Assembly (NCBI GenBank): GCA_019309815.1
Contig: JAFDFO010000153.1
Coordinates: 1 to 5,351, forward strand
Direction of reading: 5' to 3'
DNA length: 5,351 nt
Source of the DNA: Deltaproteobacteria bacterium
GTDB taxonomy: Bacteria > Desulfobacterota > Desulfobacteria > Desulfobacterales > C00003060
This document shows positions 1-4,616 of this stretch, piece by piece; position 1 is the first letter of the stretch; every line of letters begins with the position of its first letter. Made by a program: the position numbers and the translations under genes. The notes beneath the pieces are model-generated. The model ran no database searches. It was given only the letters and a program-made list of their open reading frames with translations, and was not told the origin of the DNA.

Positions 1-94
1 GAGTAAACACACCACAGAAATAGAATATTTCATCCAGAACCACACCTGGGATGGAGTATGAGTGATGAACCCATGTTAGAGAGGAGGTCTTGCC

Positions 95-229
95 ATGTCC
101 GTTGAAGTACTTTTGATTCTGGGGATTTTTGCAATCCTTGCCCTCTTGATTGAGATGCAGGTTCAGGACATCCAGAAGAAGATGAACTATCTTGTAGGAA
201 AAGGGCCTATCCCCTACTCATATAAGTAG
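95..229 (+). CDS. Small single-pass membrane protein (44 aa), function unknown
   Basis: The reading frame starts at ATG 95, behind a near-perfect Shine-Dalgarno site, GAGGAGGT at 81-88, with 6 nt spacing, and ends at TAG 227-229. Residues about 4-19 are almost entirely hydrophobic (Leu, Ile, Phe, Ala, Val, one Gly) and should form one short membrane helix. A polar, charged stretch follows (EMQVQDIQKKMNYLVGKG), ending in PIPYSYK. The charge pattern (Glu near the N-terminus, KK after the helix) suggests the C-terminus is in the cytoplasm. I do not recognise a family. The strong ribosome site and clear hydrophobic/amphipathic layout argue that it is real although very short. It lies about 250 bp upstream of the DUF6868 gene and is probably transcribed separately, since a promoter candidate lies between them. 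Confidence 0.6.
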   Translation: MSVEVLLILGIFAILALLIEMQVQDIQKKMNYLVGKGPIPYSYK

Positions 230-233
230 TACC

Positions 234-299
234 GGCTTGTTAAACCGTCAAATAATTGACGTTGAGCCAACAGGCCCCCCCTGATGGCAAGAAGGGGGC
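234..299 (+). other. Two adjacent hairpins after the 44-aa gene
   Basis: GGCTTGTT (234-241) can pair with AACAGGCC (269-276) with one G-T wobble. Inside it, CGTCAA (246-251) pairs with TTGACG (256-261) around a 4-nt loop, giving a long imperfect hairpin. Immediately after, GCCCCC (274-279) can pair with GGGGGC (294-299). The two stems share bases 274-276, so they partly exclude each other. There is no run of T after either, so they are not typical intrinsic terminators. They may end or process the transcript of the small upstream gene, or be a remnant of a recombination site. Confidence 0.4.
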
Positions 300-300
300 T

Positions 301-362
301 GCCCCTAAATACGCCCATCGACCCACCTGCCCCAAAATACGGCCCTCAGCCCCGAAAAATAC
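301..362 (+). repeat. Three copies of a GCCCC-N-AAATAC-like motif
   Basis: GCCCCTAAATAC (301-312), GCCCCAAAATAC (329-340) and GCCCCGAAAAATAC (349-362) are near-identical and spaced 28 and 20 nt apart. They lie just upstream of the DUF6868 promoter. The middle copy is preserved exactly ahead of the second DUF6868 gene at 2182-2193, while the third is partly eroded there. They could be binding sites for a regulator, or simply old short duplications. Confidence 0.35.
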
Positions 363-369
363 TGTATTT
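357..369. promoter_or_regulatory. Perfect palindrome upstream of -35, candidate operator (copy 1)
   Basis: AAATACTGTATTT is a perfect inverted repeat of two 6-base arms around a central T. It ends 6 bases before the -35 element at 376 and is kept without change in the second copy. Its place suits an activator or repressor site. No regulator can be named from sequence alone. Confidence 0.45.
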
Positions 370-375
370 GCCCCA

Positions 376-404
376 TTGTCATTCCTGATGTTTCTCAGTA
401 TAGG
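376..404 (+). promoter_or_regulatory. Sigma70-type promoter for DUF6868 gene copy 1 and the sulfotransferases
   Basis: TTGTCA (376-381, five of six consensus bases) and TATAGG (399-404, four of six) are separated by exactly 17 nt. Transcription would start near 411, giving a leader of about 65 nt before the ATG at 477. Both elements and the spacer are identical in the second copy. Confidence 0.6.
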
Positions 405-476
405 TCAGACCGTTAACCTTCAGAAATATCTGTATGGGAATCAACATCAAGAAGGACGTCACAGAGAGGAGGAACT

Positions 477-719
477 ATGACACTTTTAGAAGTAAGGAGC
501 ATGCTGGCATGGTGTACGGTAATGAACTTTGGATTACTGATATGGTGGTTTTTGTTTTTGTCTATGGCGCACGATTGGACATACCGGATGCATAGTAAGT
601 GGTGCAAGATATCCGTTGAAAAGTTTGATGCCTTTCACTATGCAGGCATATCGTTTTTTAAGGTATTCGTATTCGCGTTTAACCTTGTGCCGTATCTTGC
701 CCTGCGAATAGTCGGCTGA
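477..719 (+). CDS. DUF6868-type small membrane protein, copy 1 (80 aa)
   Basis: The ATG at 477 has a strong ribosome site (GAGAGGAGG) just upstream. The protein has two hydrophobic segments, about residues 10-31 (rich in Trp, Phe and Leu) and 55-77, joined by a polar loop containing AHDWTYRMH and the SVEKFDAFHYAG motif. The total of 80 residues and the ending FNLVPYLALRIVG match what I recall of the DUF6868 family of proteobacterial inner-membrane proteins, whose function is unknown. The gene is followed after 30 nt by a sulfotransferase gene on the same strand, so the two are probably co-transcribed. It differs from the second copy at only four residues: Leu4, Met30, Ser40 and Lys44 here become Gln, Leu, Arg and Asn there. 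The family name is from memory; the membrane topology is visible directly. Confidence 0.85.
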   Translation: MTLLEVRSMLAWCTVMNFGLLIWWFLFLSMAHDWTYRMHSKWCKISVEKFDAFHYAGISFFKVFVFAFNLVPYLALRIVG

Positions 720-729
720 ATCTCAAGTT

Positions 730-743
730 AGGTTTGTCAACCT
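730..743 (+). other. Small hairpin just before the first sulfotransferase start
   Basis: AGGTT (730-734) and AACCT (739-743) pair around the loop TGTC, 6 nt before the GTG at 750. It covers the only weak purine-rich stretch that could serve as a ribosome site for the next gene, so it could lower or couple its translation. The stem is only 5 bp and could be chance. Confidence 0.25.
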
Positions 744-749
744 CAGTGA

Positions 750-1400
750 GTGATCATGCTGATATCTCACCGATACCGGTGTATTTTGAGTCACATTCCC
801 AAATGCGCGGGTACCTCAATGAAAAGTGCCCTTGACCTAGATTTCATTGTTCCTCCCTACTGGCACTGCACATGGAAAGAAGCCTGTGAAGTACTTGGCG
901 AAGATATTATGCAAGGGTATTTCAAGTTTGCGTTCGTCCGTGATCCTTGGGATCGCGTAATCTCAGCATGGAAAATGTTTGAGCAAAAACCATGGTGTCG
1001 TCAAGAAGTGCCCACATTGAGAGAGTTTCTTGAAATTGTCACGGATGGTTCGATTGGCTACCGGGCTACTCACCGCACCAACGAAGAGTTGGACGTATGG
1101 CAACATTCAACTGAAAACATTCGCCACCACACCCTTCCCTGCCTCCATCCGTACTATGGCATGGTAGATGACGACGGCCGAATAAAAGTTAACTTTGTTG
1201 GACGATACGAAGAACTAGGTAGAGATTTCCAGACAGTTTGTGAACACCTCGGGTTCTCTGGTCTAACTCTTCCAATAGAAAACCCGACCGAACACCGCCA
1301 TTACAGTCGGTACTACGACAACGAGTGTGTGGAGATTGTGCATCGCTACTATGGGGACGACATCGTCTGCTTCCAATATCAATTTGACCGAAAGTCATGA
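750..1400 (+). CDS. Sulfotransferase, Sulfotransfer_2 type (216 aa)
   Basis: This is a PAPS-dependent sulfotransferase predicted to move sulfate from 3'-phosphoadenylyl sulfate onto a hydroxyl of a carbohydrate or similar acceptor. Near the N-terminus, SHIPKCAGTS (residues 14-23) is the 5'-phosphosulfate loop. FVRDPWDRVISAW (62-74) is the 3'-phosphate-binding motif, with Arg64 and Ser72 as ligands. NFVGRYEELGRDF (148-160) and the closing HYSRYYDNE...DDIVCFQYQF (184-212) are typical of the Sulfotransfer_2 family, so the protein is complete. There is no signal peptide or membrane helix, which suggests a cytoplasmic enzyme. The start may be GTG 750 or the in-frame ATG 756; neither has a good ribosome site, in contrast to the DUF6868 gene just upstream, so translation may be coupled. 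The acceptor substrate cannot be told from sequence. Confidence 0.9.
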   Translation: MIMLISHRYRCILSHIPKCAGTSMKSALDLDFIVPPYWHCTWKEACEVLGEDIMQGYFKFAFVRDPWDRVISAWKMFEQKPWCRQEVPTLREFLEIVTDGSIGYRATHRTNEELDVWQHSTENIRHHTLPCLHPYYGMVDDDGRIKVNFVGRYEELGRDFQTVCEHLGFSGLTLPIENPTEHRHYSRYYDNECVEIVHRYYGDDIVCFQYQFDRKS

Positions 1401-1427
1401 ATTCAGCACGCCTCCTGCTGCATCCAG

Positions 1428-2132
1428 ATGGTGTTAGAAAGAATGAATAAAATCTTTGCAGTCGGGTTTAACAAGACTGGCACAACTTCACTTCACGCTC
1501 TGTTTGAATCAATGGGCTTCACTTCTTATCATGGCAAAAAATGGAGGGCATGCGATGACATAGAGCTCCTTCGCTCATATGATTGCTTCAGTGACGGCAT
1601 CCCAAAGGATCTTGCCTATCTTGATAGAATGTTTCCAAATTCAAAATTCATTCTTCAAGTGCGCGAGCTTGATACATGGATATTTAGTCGCCTAGCTCAT
1701 ATCGAAAGAAGAAAAGAACGTAATATACATCAAGAAGGTCCATTGTGGGATAATACGGAAACGAGCGTCAAATATTGGATAAGACAAAGAAACGATCATC
1801 ATCTCCATGTGCTTTCTTATTTCGCCGAAAGACCTTCCGATCTGTTGGTGGTTAACTTTGTTCGGGACGAATCAGCGGCCACAAGAATCAGCGGTTTTCT
1901 TGGGCATCCAGGCAGACGAGAAAGGCCAATAGAACACGTCAATCCTCAAAAAGAGCATCCATTAAGACATACAGAGATGCTGAACCAATGCATTGCAGAG
2001 ATAGGAATTGCCGAAAGCGAACTGAATTACGACATTTTGTGTCCAAGCTTGATAAGCAATGAAATGCGCGACATATTTCCCGCAGACACCAGTCTGCTTG
2101 AGCGGTCGTCAGAGGAATCTGATAGTCAGTGA
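1428..2132 (+). CDS. Second sulfotransferase family protein (234 aa)
   Basis: The protein opens with KIFAVGFNKTGTTSLHAL (residues 8-25), a classic P-loop-like 5'-phosphosulfate-binding motif. FPNSKFILQVRELDTWIFSR (69-88) is the 3'-phosphate site, with Arg79 and Ser87. YFAERPSDLLVVNFVRDE (131-148) matches the conserved strand that follows in this superfamily. It belongs to a different branch (Sulfotransfer_3/4-like) from the gene before it, with little similarity beyond the cofactor sites, so the pair is not a tandem duplication. It begins 27 nt after the first enzyme and probably shares its transcript. ATG 1428 is the longest start; the in-frame ATG 1443 gives an N-terminus (MNKIFAVGF) closer to the family and has a weak purine tract before it. 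The C-terminal 30 residues are acidic and serine-rich and not typical. The acceptor is unknown. Confidence 0.85.
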   Translation: MVLERMNKIFAVGFNKTGTTSLHALFESMGFTSYHGKKWRACDDIELLRSYDCFSDGIPKDLAYLDRMFPNSKFILQVRELDTWIFSRLAHIERRKERNIHQEGPLWDNTETSVKYWIRQRNDHHLHVLSYFAERPSDLLVVNFVRDESAATRISGFLGHPGRRERPIEHVNPQKEHPLRHTEMLNQCIAEIGIAESELNYDILCPSLISNEMRDIFPADTSLLERSSEESDSQ

Positions 2133-2209
2133 CTAAATGCAATATATAGTTGACTCCAACGTCCACCCTCTCGACTCATCTGCCCCAAAATACAGCCTTG
2201 ATTCCTTGA

Positions 2210-2222
2210 AAATACTGTATTT
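2210..2222. promoter_or_regulatory. Perfect palindrome upstream of -35, candidate operator (copy 2)
   Basis: AAATACTGTATTT recurs here at the same distance from the promoter as in the first copy, although bases immediately upstream have diverged. Its survival amid nearby change supports a function. Confidence 0.45.
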
Positions 2223-2228
2223 GCCCCA

Positions 2229-2257
2229 TTGTCATTCCTGATGTTTCTCAGTATAGG
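2229..2257 (+). promoter_or_regulatory. Sigma70-type promoter for DUF6868 gene copy 2
   Basis: TTGTCA (2229-2234), a 17-nt spacer and TATAGG (2252-2257) are identical to the promoter of copy 1. The predicted leader is about 65 nt. Confidence 0.6.
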
Positions 2258-2328
2258 TCAGACCGTGACCTTCACAAATATCTGTATGGAAATCAACATC
2301 AAGGAGGACGTCACAGAGAGGAGGAATT

Positions 2329-2571
2329 ATGACACTTCAAGAAGTAAGGAGCATGCTGGCATGGTGTACGGTAATGAACTTTGGATTACTGATATGGTGG
2401 TTTTTGTTTTTGTCTCTGGCGCACGATTGGACTTACCGGATGCATCGTAAATGGTGCAATATATCCGTTGAAAAGTTTGATGCCTTTCACTATGCAGGCA
2501 TATCGTTTTTTAAGGTATTCGTATTCGCGTTTAACCTTGTGCCATATCTTGCCTTGCGAATAGTTGGTTGA
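2329..2571 (+). CDS. DUF6868-type small membrane protein, copy 2 (80 aa)
   Basis: This is the near-twin of the protein at 477-719, with 76 of 80 residues identical and the same GAGAGGAGG ribosome site. Both membrane segments are unchanged apart from Met30 to Leu. The other changes are Leu4 to Gln at the N-terminus, and Ser40 to Arg and Lys44 to Asn in the loop between the helices. Of the 11 base differences, about half are silent, and the frame is intact in both copies. That argues that both are functional rather than one being a decaying remnant. It has no downstream partner gene: an inverted repeat follows the stop codon after 10 nt. The function of the family is unknown. Confidence 0.85.
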   Translation: MTLQEVRSMLAWCTVMNFGLLIWWFLFLSLAHDWTYRMHRKWCNISVEKFDAFHYAGISFFKVFVFAFNLVPYLALRIVG

Positions 2572-2581
2572 GTTTCAACAA

Positions 2582-2616
2582 AACCTGCAAATCGCATACG
2601 TAACGATTTGCAGGTT
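2582..2616 (+). terminator. Perfect 13-bp inverted repeat after DUF6868 copy 2, possible terminator
   Basis: AACCTGCAAATCG (2582-2594) and CGATTTGCAGGTT (2604-2616) are perfect complements around a 9-nt loop, CATACGTAA. The stem begins 10 nt after the stop codon, as expected for a transcription terminator. However, the following bases (CGGCCCTTTCCTTTG) hold only broken T runs, so termination would be weak. It could equally be a site bound by a recombinase or another protein. Confidence 0.5.
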
Positions 2617-2638
2617 CGGCCCTTTCCTTTGTGATTCT

Positions 2639-2680
2639 TGGTGCCCACGGCAGGAATCGAACCCACCTATCCCTGCGCCA
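2639..2680 (-). pseudogene. tRNA 3'-end-like fragment
   Basis: Read on the minus strand, this ends in GGTTCGATTCC, then TGCCGTGGGCACCA, which is the T-loop, 3' acceptor strand and encoded CCA of a tRNA. GTGGG and CCTGC can form the T stem with two wobble pairs. Upstream on that strand no anticodon arm, D arm or matching acceptor strand (GCCCACG) is found, so it is not a whole tRNA. The 25 bases from TTCGA to CCAAG match the real tRNA-Arg gene at the right edge of the window at 21 positions. It may be the att scar left by an integrating element. Confidence 0.4.
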
Positions 2681-2916
2681 GTTGGCCTGGCATGAGCGAG
2701 TTGAATGGTGGGTTTGCGGGCGATGTAGTCCACATTGATAGCGGCCTTCTTCTTTACGATCCTATAACCCTCCAATCCTGGTCAACCCGAGAATCTTATG
2801 ATATGAATCCGTAATGTTGATGCTGTGGATATTATAGGTAATGGGAAGTTATATGGTTTCTAATAAAGCGCCCGCCAGACAGAACCCGACAAAACAGGGG
2901 AGTTGTAGAAAGTACA
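2681..2916. other. Intergenic stretch with no recognised gene
   Basis: No convincing gene is visible here. A minus-strand open frame (2575-2775) runs through the tRNA-like fragment without a ribosome site and resembles nothing I can name; it may be a relic. AGGGGAG at 2896-2902 and AGAAAG at 2907-2912 are the candidate ribosome sites for the gene that starts at 2917. Confidence 0.5.
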
Positions 2917-3303
2917 ATGCAGCCAAATAAAGTGGTCATACGATTAAAAGATGGTACTGTTGCAAGGGGTCAAACCAATGACTTTTTTCCCAATAAAGCC
3001 CGATTTCATCTAACGACATTGGAGGGCAATGTAGAGGAATTTGACATAGAGGAACTGAAAGCCGTATTTTTTGTAAAGGATTGTCAAGGGGATGAATCCT
3101 ATGAATACAGGTATAGCGATGAAATACCTGGAGGGGGAAGGAAGATCAAGGTAGACTTTGCTGACGGTGAGGAGATGATCGGTTATACCCAGGGATACTC
3201 TCCGGACCGCCCTGGTTTCTTCCTTATACCAGCTGATTCTAAGGGGAATAATGAAAAGGTTTTTGTCGTAAAATCGGCAACCAAGAAAATACAATTCCTT
3301 TGA
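2917..3303 (+). CDS. DUF6982-like protein with internal duplication (128 aa)
   Basis: This is a soluble protein with no signal peptide or membrane segment. It contains two related units: residues 6-32 (VIRLKDGTVARGQT...FFPNKARFHL) and 77-103 (IKVDFADGEEMIGYTQG...FFLIP). Each follows the pattern of a beta strand, then DG, G-x-T, a proline turn and F-x-L. Between them lies EELKAVFFVKD (45-55). The arrangement fits what I recall of the DUF6982 family, short beta-rich proteins in deltaproteobacteria and related groups, sometimes linked with PilZ-type signalling domains. The function is unknown. The start at ATG 2917 has a purine-rich leader but no ideal ribosome site. It stands alone, with no gene on the same strand within 340 bp, so is probably its own transcription unit. 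Confidence 0.75.
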   Translation: MQPNKVVIRLKDGTVARGQTNDFFPNKARFHLTTLEGNVEEFDIEELKAVFFVKDCQGDESYEYRYSDEIPGGGRKIKVDFADGEEMIGYTQGYSPDRPGFFLIPADSKGNNEKVFVVKSATKKIQFL

Positions 3304-3578
3304 ATCACGGTTTCCCCTTCTGGAGTGTATGGTGGAAATACGTAAAGTCCAGGCAGGCCTGATTCCAGATAATGCCATAGTATCTTTGGTTCCAGCGATC
3401 CTCCAAGTGCTTAGATTAGATTCTCATATCTTCAATCCAGTACCCGGAATCACAATTCGCCCCAACGCCTAACCATCACTATACTTATCTAATAATTCTG
3501 TTCTATTTAAGCTCTTATTGAATCCCTGTGACTGAAGATACATAGCAGTAAACAAAAGTTTTGAGTCGACGATCTCGG
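3304..3578. other. Intergenic region between convergent genes, no feature recognised
   Basis: The genes on either side converge here. I see no strong terminator hairpin followed by T; TTTCC/GGAAA near 3310-3338 is only a 5-bp pairing with a wide loop. GCCTAAC at 3467-3473 has the form of an integron core site but no partner, so it is not called as one. Confidence 0.4.
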
Positions 3579-4484
3579 CTAGAAGTCTTGCCCTTCATAT
3601 AGAAAAACAAGAGCGAGCCTCCTAAATTCCTCGATCTCATACATCGATATTTCCAGCCCGCTGACAATATATTCTTCAAAGGTTCCATATTCATCAACAA
3701 CATTTTGGAATGCGAGCTCCATATACTCTTGTCTAACTTCAAACAGGTTGCTAATTCTTTCCATATCTTCTTCTGTGGGTGTGTTCCCTGTGTTTTGTTC
3801 AATAGTCTTCTTGAAGTAATCGAGACTCTCTTCCCTGCTGTCTTTCAGATATTCGTTGCTCAAAAGGTAGTCTTCAAAAATGATTTCATCGGGTATCTGA
3901 AGCGAGGCTAAAATCAGCGCCGCACCGAAACCCGTTCTGTCTGCCCCACCCCTGCAGTGAATAAGCACAGGTCGGTTTTCACTATTTATCACTCCGGAAA
4001 GCATCACTCTGAACTGTTCTATTTTATCTGTATAGATATTTTCATATAGTTTCGCAATGTTACTCACCGTGAATTGTGAAGTATCTCCTGTTTCCAGGGC
4101 ATAAAACAATAACTCCTCGAAGCCTTCAATGTTGATGGGATCATGCAGGGTTTTAACGCCGGCAGGTAATCTGTCGGGACGCGCATCAATTTCCTCTTCG
4201 GAACGGAAGTCGATTACTAATTGCAGATCAAGATTGTCGACAATCAAAAGGTCGGCATCGGTCAAATCATGAAGGTCTCCGGATCTGAACAGTATTCTCC
4301 ATCTTACGGATTCTCCGTAAATATTGCTGTAACCACCCAGATCCCTGAAGTTTTTTTGCCCATCAAGATCAATACGTCGAGTGGGTTCCCATTGAGAGGA
4401 ATTATCTCCCTCACATCCGTTAATCAGGAACGATATGAAAAGAAAAACCAGGAAAACAGTATGGTGTATCTTTTTTGTATTCAT
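3579..4484 (-). CDS. Lipoprotein tyrosine-protein phosphatase, Y_phosphatase3 family (301 aa)
   Basis: This is a predicted cysteine-based tyrosine (or dual-specificity/phosphoinositide-type) phosphatase exported to the cell envelope. The start is set at 4484, where AGGGAGG lies 5 nt upstream. The open frame extends to 4577, but that part has no ribosome site and would bury the signal sequence. Residues 1-24 form a lipoprotein signal: KK, then a hydrophobic core, then LINGC with Cys24 as the lipidated residue. NFRDLGGY (45-52), VRWRILFRSGDLHDLT (60-75) and VIDFRSEEEI (90-99) are hallmark motifs of the family. HCRGGADRTG (176-185) is the phosphate loop, with Cys177 as nucleophile and Arg183 binding phosphate. 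EDYLLSNEYL (204-213) follows, as usual. Most members have HCTAGKDRTG; the RGGAD version is a variant, but all catalytic residues are present. Its substrate is unknown. Confidence 0.88.
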   Translation of the reverse strand: MNTKKIHHTVFLVFLFISFLINGCEGDNSSQWEPTRRIDLDGQKNFRDLGGYSNIYGESVRWRILFRSGDLHDLTDADLLIVDNLDLQLVIDFRSEEEIDARPDRLPAGVKTLHDPINIEGFEELLFYALETGDTSQFTVSNIAKLYENIYTDKIEQFRVMLSGVINSENRPVLIHCRGGADRTGFGAALILASLQIPDEIIFEDYLLSNEYLKDSREESLDYFKKTIEQNTGNTPTEEDMERISNLFEVRQEYMELAFQNVVDEYGTFEEYIVSGLEISMYEIEEFRRLALVFLYEGQDF

Positions 4485-4616
4485 CACCGCCTCCCTCTTT
4501 GATAAGTCCGGATAGCTTGCAGACACCGTGACACCCAAGCTCGTCGGCTGCATACGATAGTTAGACTGCCAGGCCAACTCCCTCCGATGGCGGCTTAAGC
4601 GTTATGGCCCCCCTGA
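4485..4616 (-). other. Linker between minus-strand genes with attC-like core sites
   Basis: On the plus strand, GGCTGCATACGATAGTTAGAC (4547-4564, ending in GTTAGAC, of the form GTTRRRY) and GGCGGCTTAAGCGTTATGG (from about 4589) both look like the 3' ends of integron attC sites. Neither has a matching opposite half with a long inverted repeat, so neither is a complete site. The ribosome site of the phosphatase gene lies at the left end. No intrinsic terminator for the gene at 4617-5060 is evident. Confidence 0.25.

Larger units (their letters stand above)
319..719 (+). repeat. Direct repeat, copy 1 (promoter, leader and DUF6868 gene)
   Basis: This segment matches 2172-2571 in the same orientation. 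The coding part differs at 11 of 243 bases. The upstream part is about 90% identical, with a block of nearly 60 bases around the promoter unchanged in both copies. One single-base indel separates the leaders (GTTAACC against GTGACC). Similarity fades upstream of about 319 and just after the stop codon. The whole transcription unit was duplicated, not only the gene. Confidence 0.9.
2172..2571 (+). repeat. Direct repeat, copy 2 (promoter, leader and DUF6868 gene)
   Basis: This is the partner of 319-719 in the same orientation. Start-to-start distance is about 1.85 kb. Unlike copy 1, it is followed by a perfect inverted repeat and no further gene, so this may be the original 3' context of the DUF6868 gene. 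Recombination between the copies would remove both sulfotransferases and leave one intact DUF6868 unit. Confidence 0.9.

Noticed and set aside
58..105. A 15-codon frame overlapping the start of the 44-aa gene
   Set aside because: It could be a leader peptide, as GGGATGGAG lies before it, but it is too short and featureless to support.
357..369. LexA/SOS box at the TACTGTA palindrome
   Set aside because: A LexA box needs CTG and CAG halves about 10 bases apart; only the central TACTGTA resembles one and the second half is missing.
750..2132. Tandem duplication of one sulfotransferase gene
   Set aside because: The two proteins share only cofactor-site motifs and belong to different branches.
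319..2571. Composite transposon formed by the direct repeats
   Set aside because: The repeats carry no transposase and no terminal inverted repeats, and no target-site duplication is evident.
2639..2716. Complete tRNA gene on the minus strand
   Set aside because: The 5' part cannot form acceptor, D or anticodon arms with the 3' end; only the T arm and CCA end are credible.
2575..2775. Minus-strand 66-residue frame across the tRNA-like fragment
   Set aside because: It has no ribosome site, a TTG start and no recognised motif, and its end is translated tRNA-like sequence. It might be a decayed gene but cannot be supported.
4485..4577. Longer start for the phosphatase at 4577
   Set aside because: The extra residues have no ribosome site, would hide the lipoprotein signal and run into attC-like DNA; 4484 has AGGGAGG at ideal spacing.
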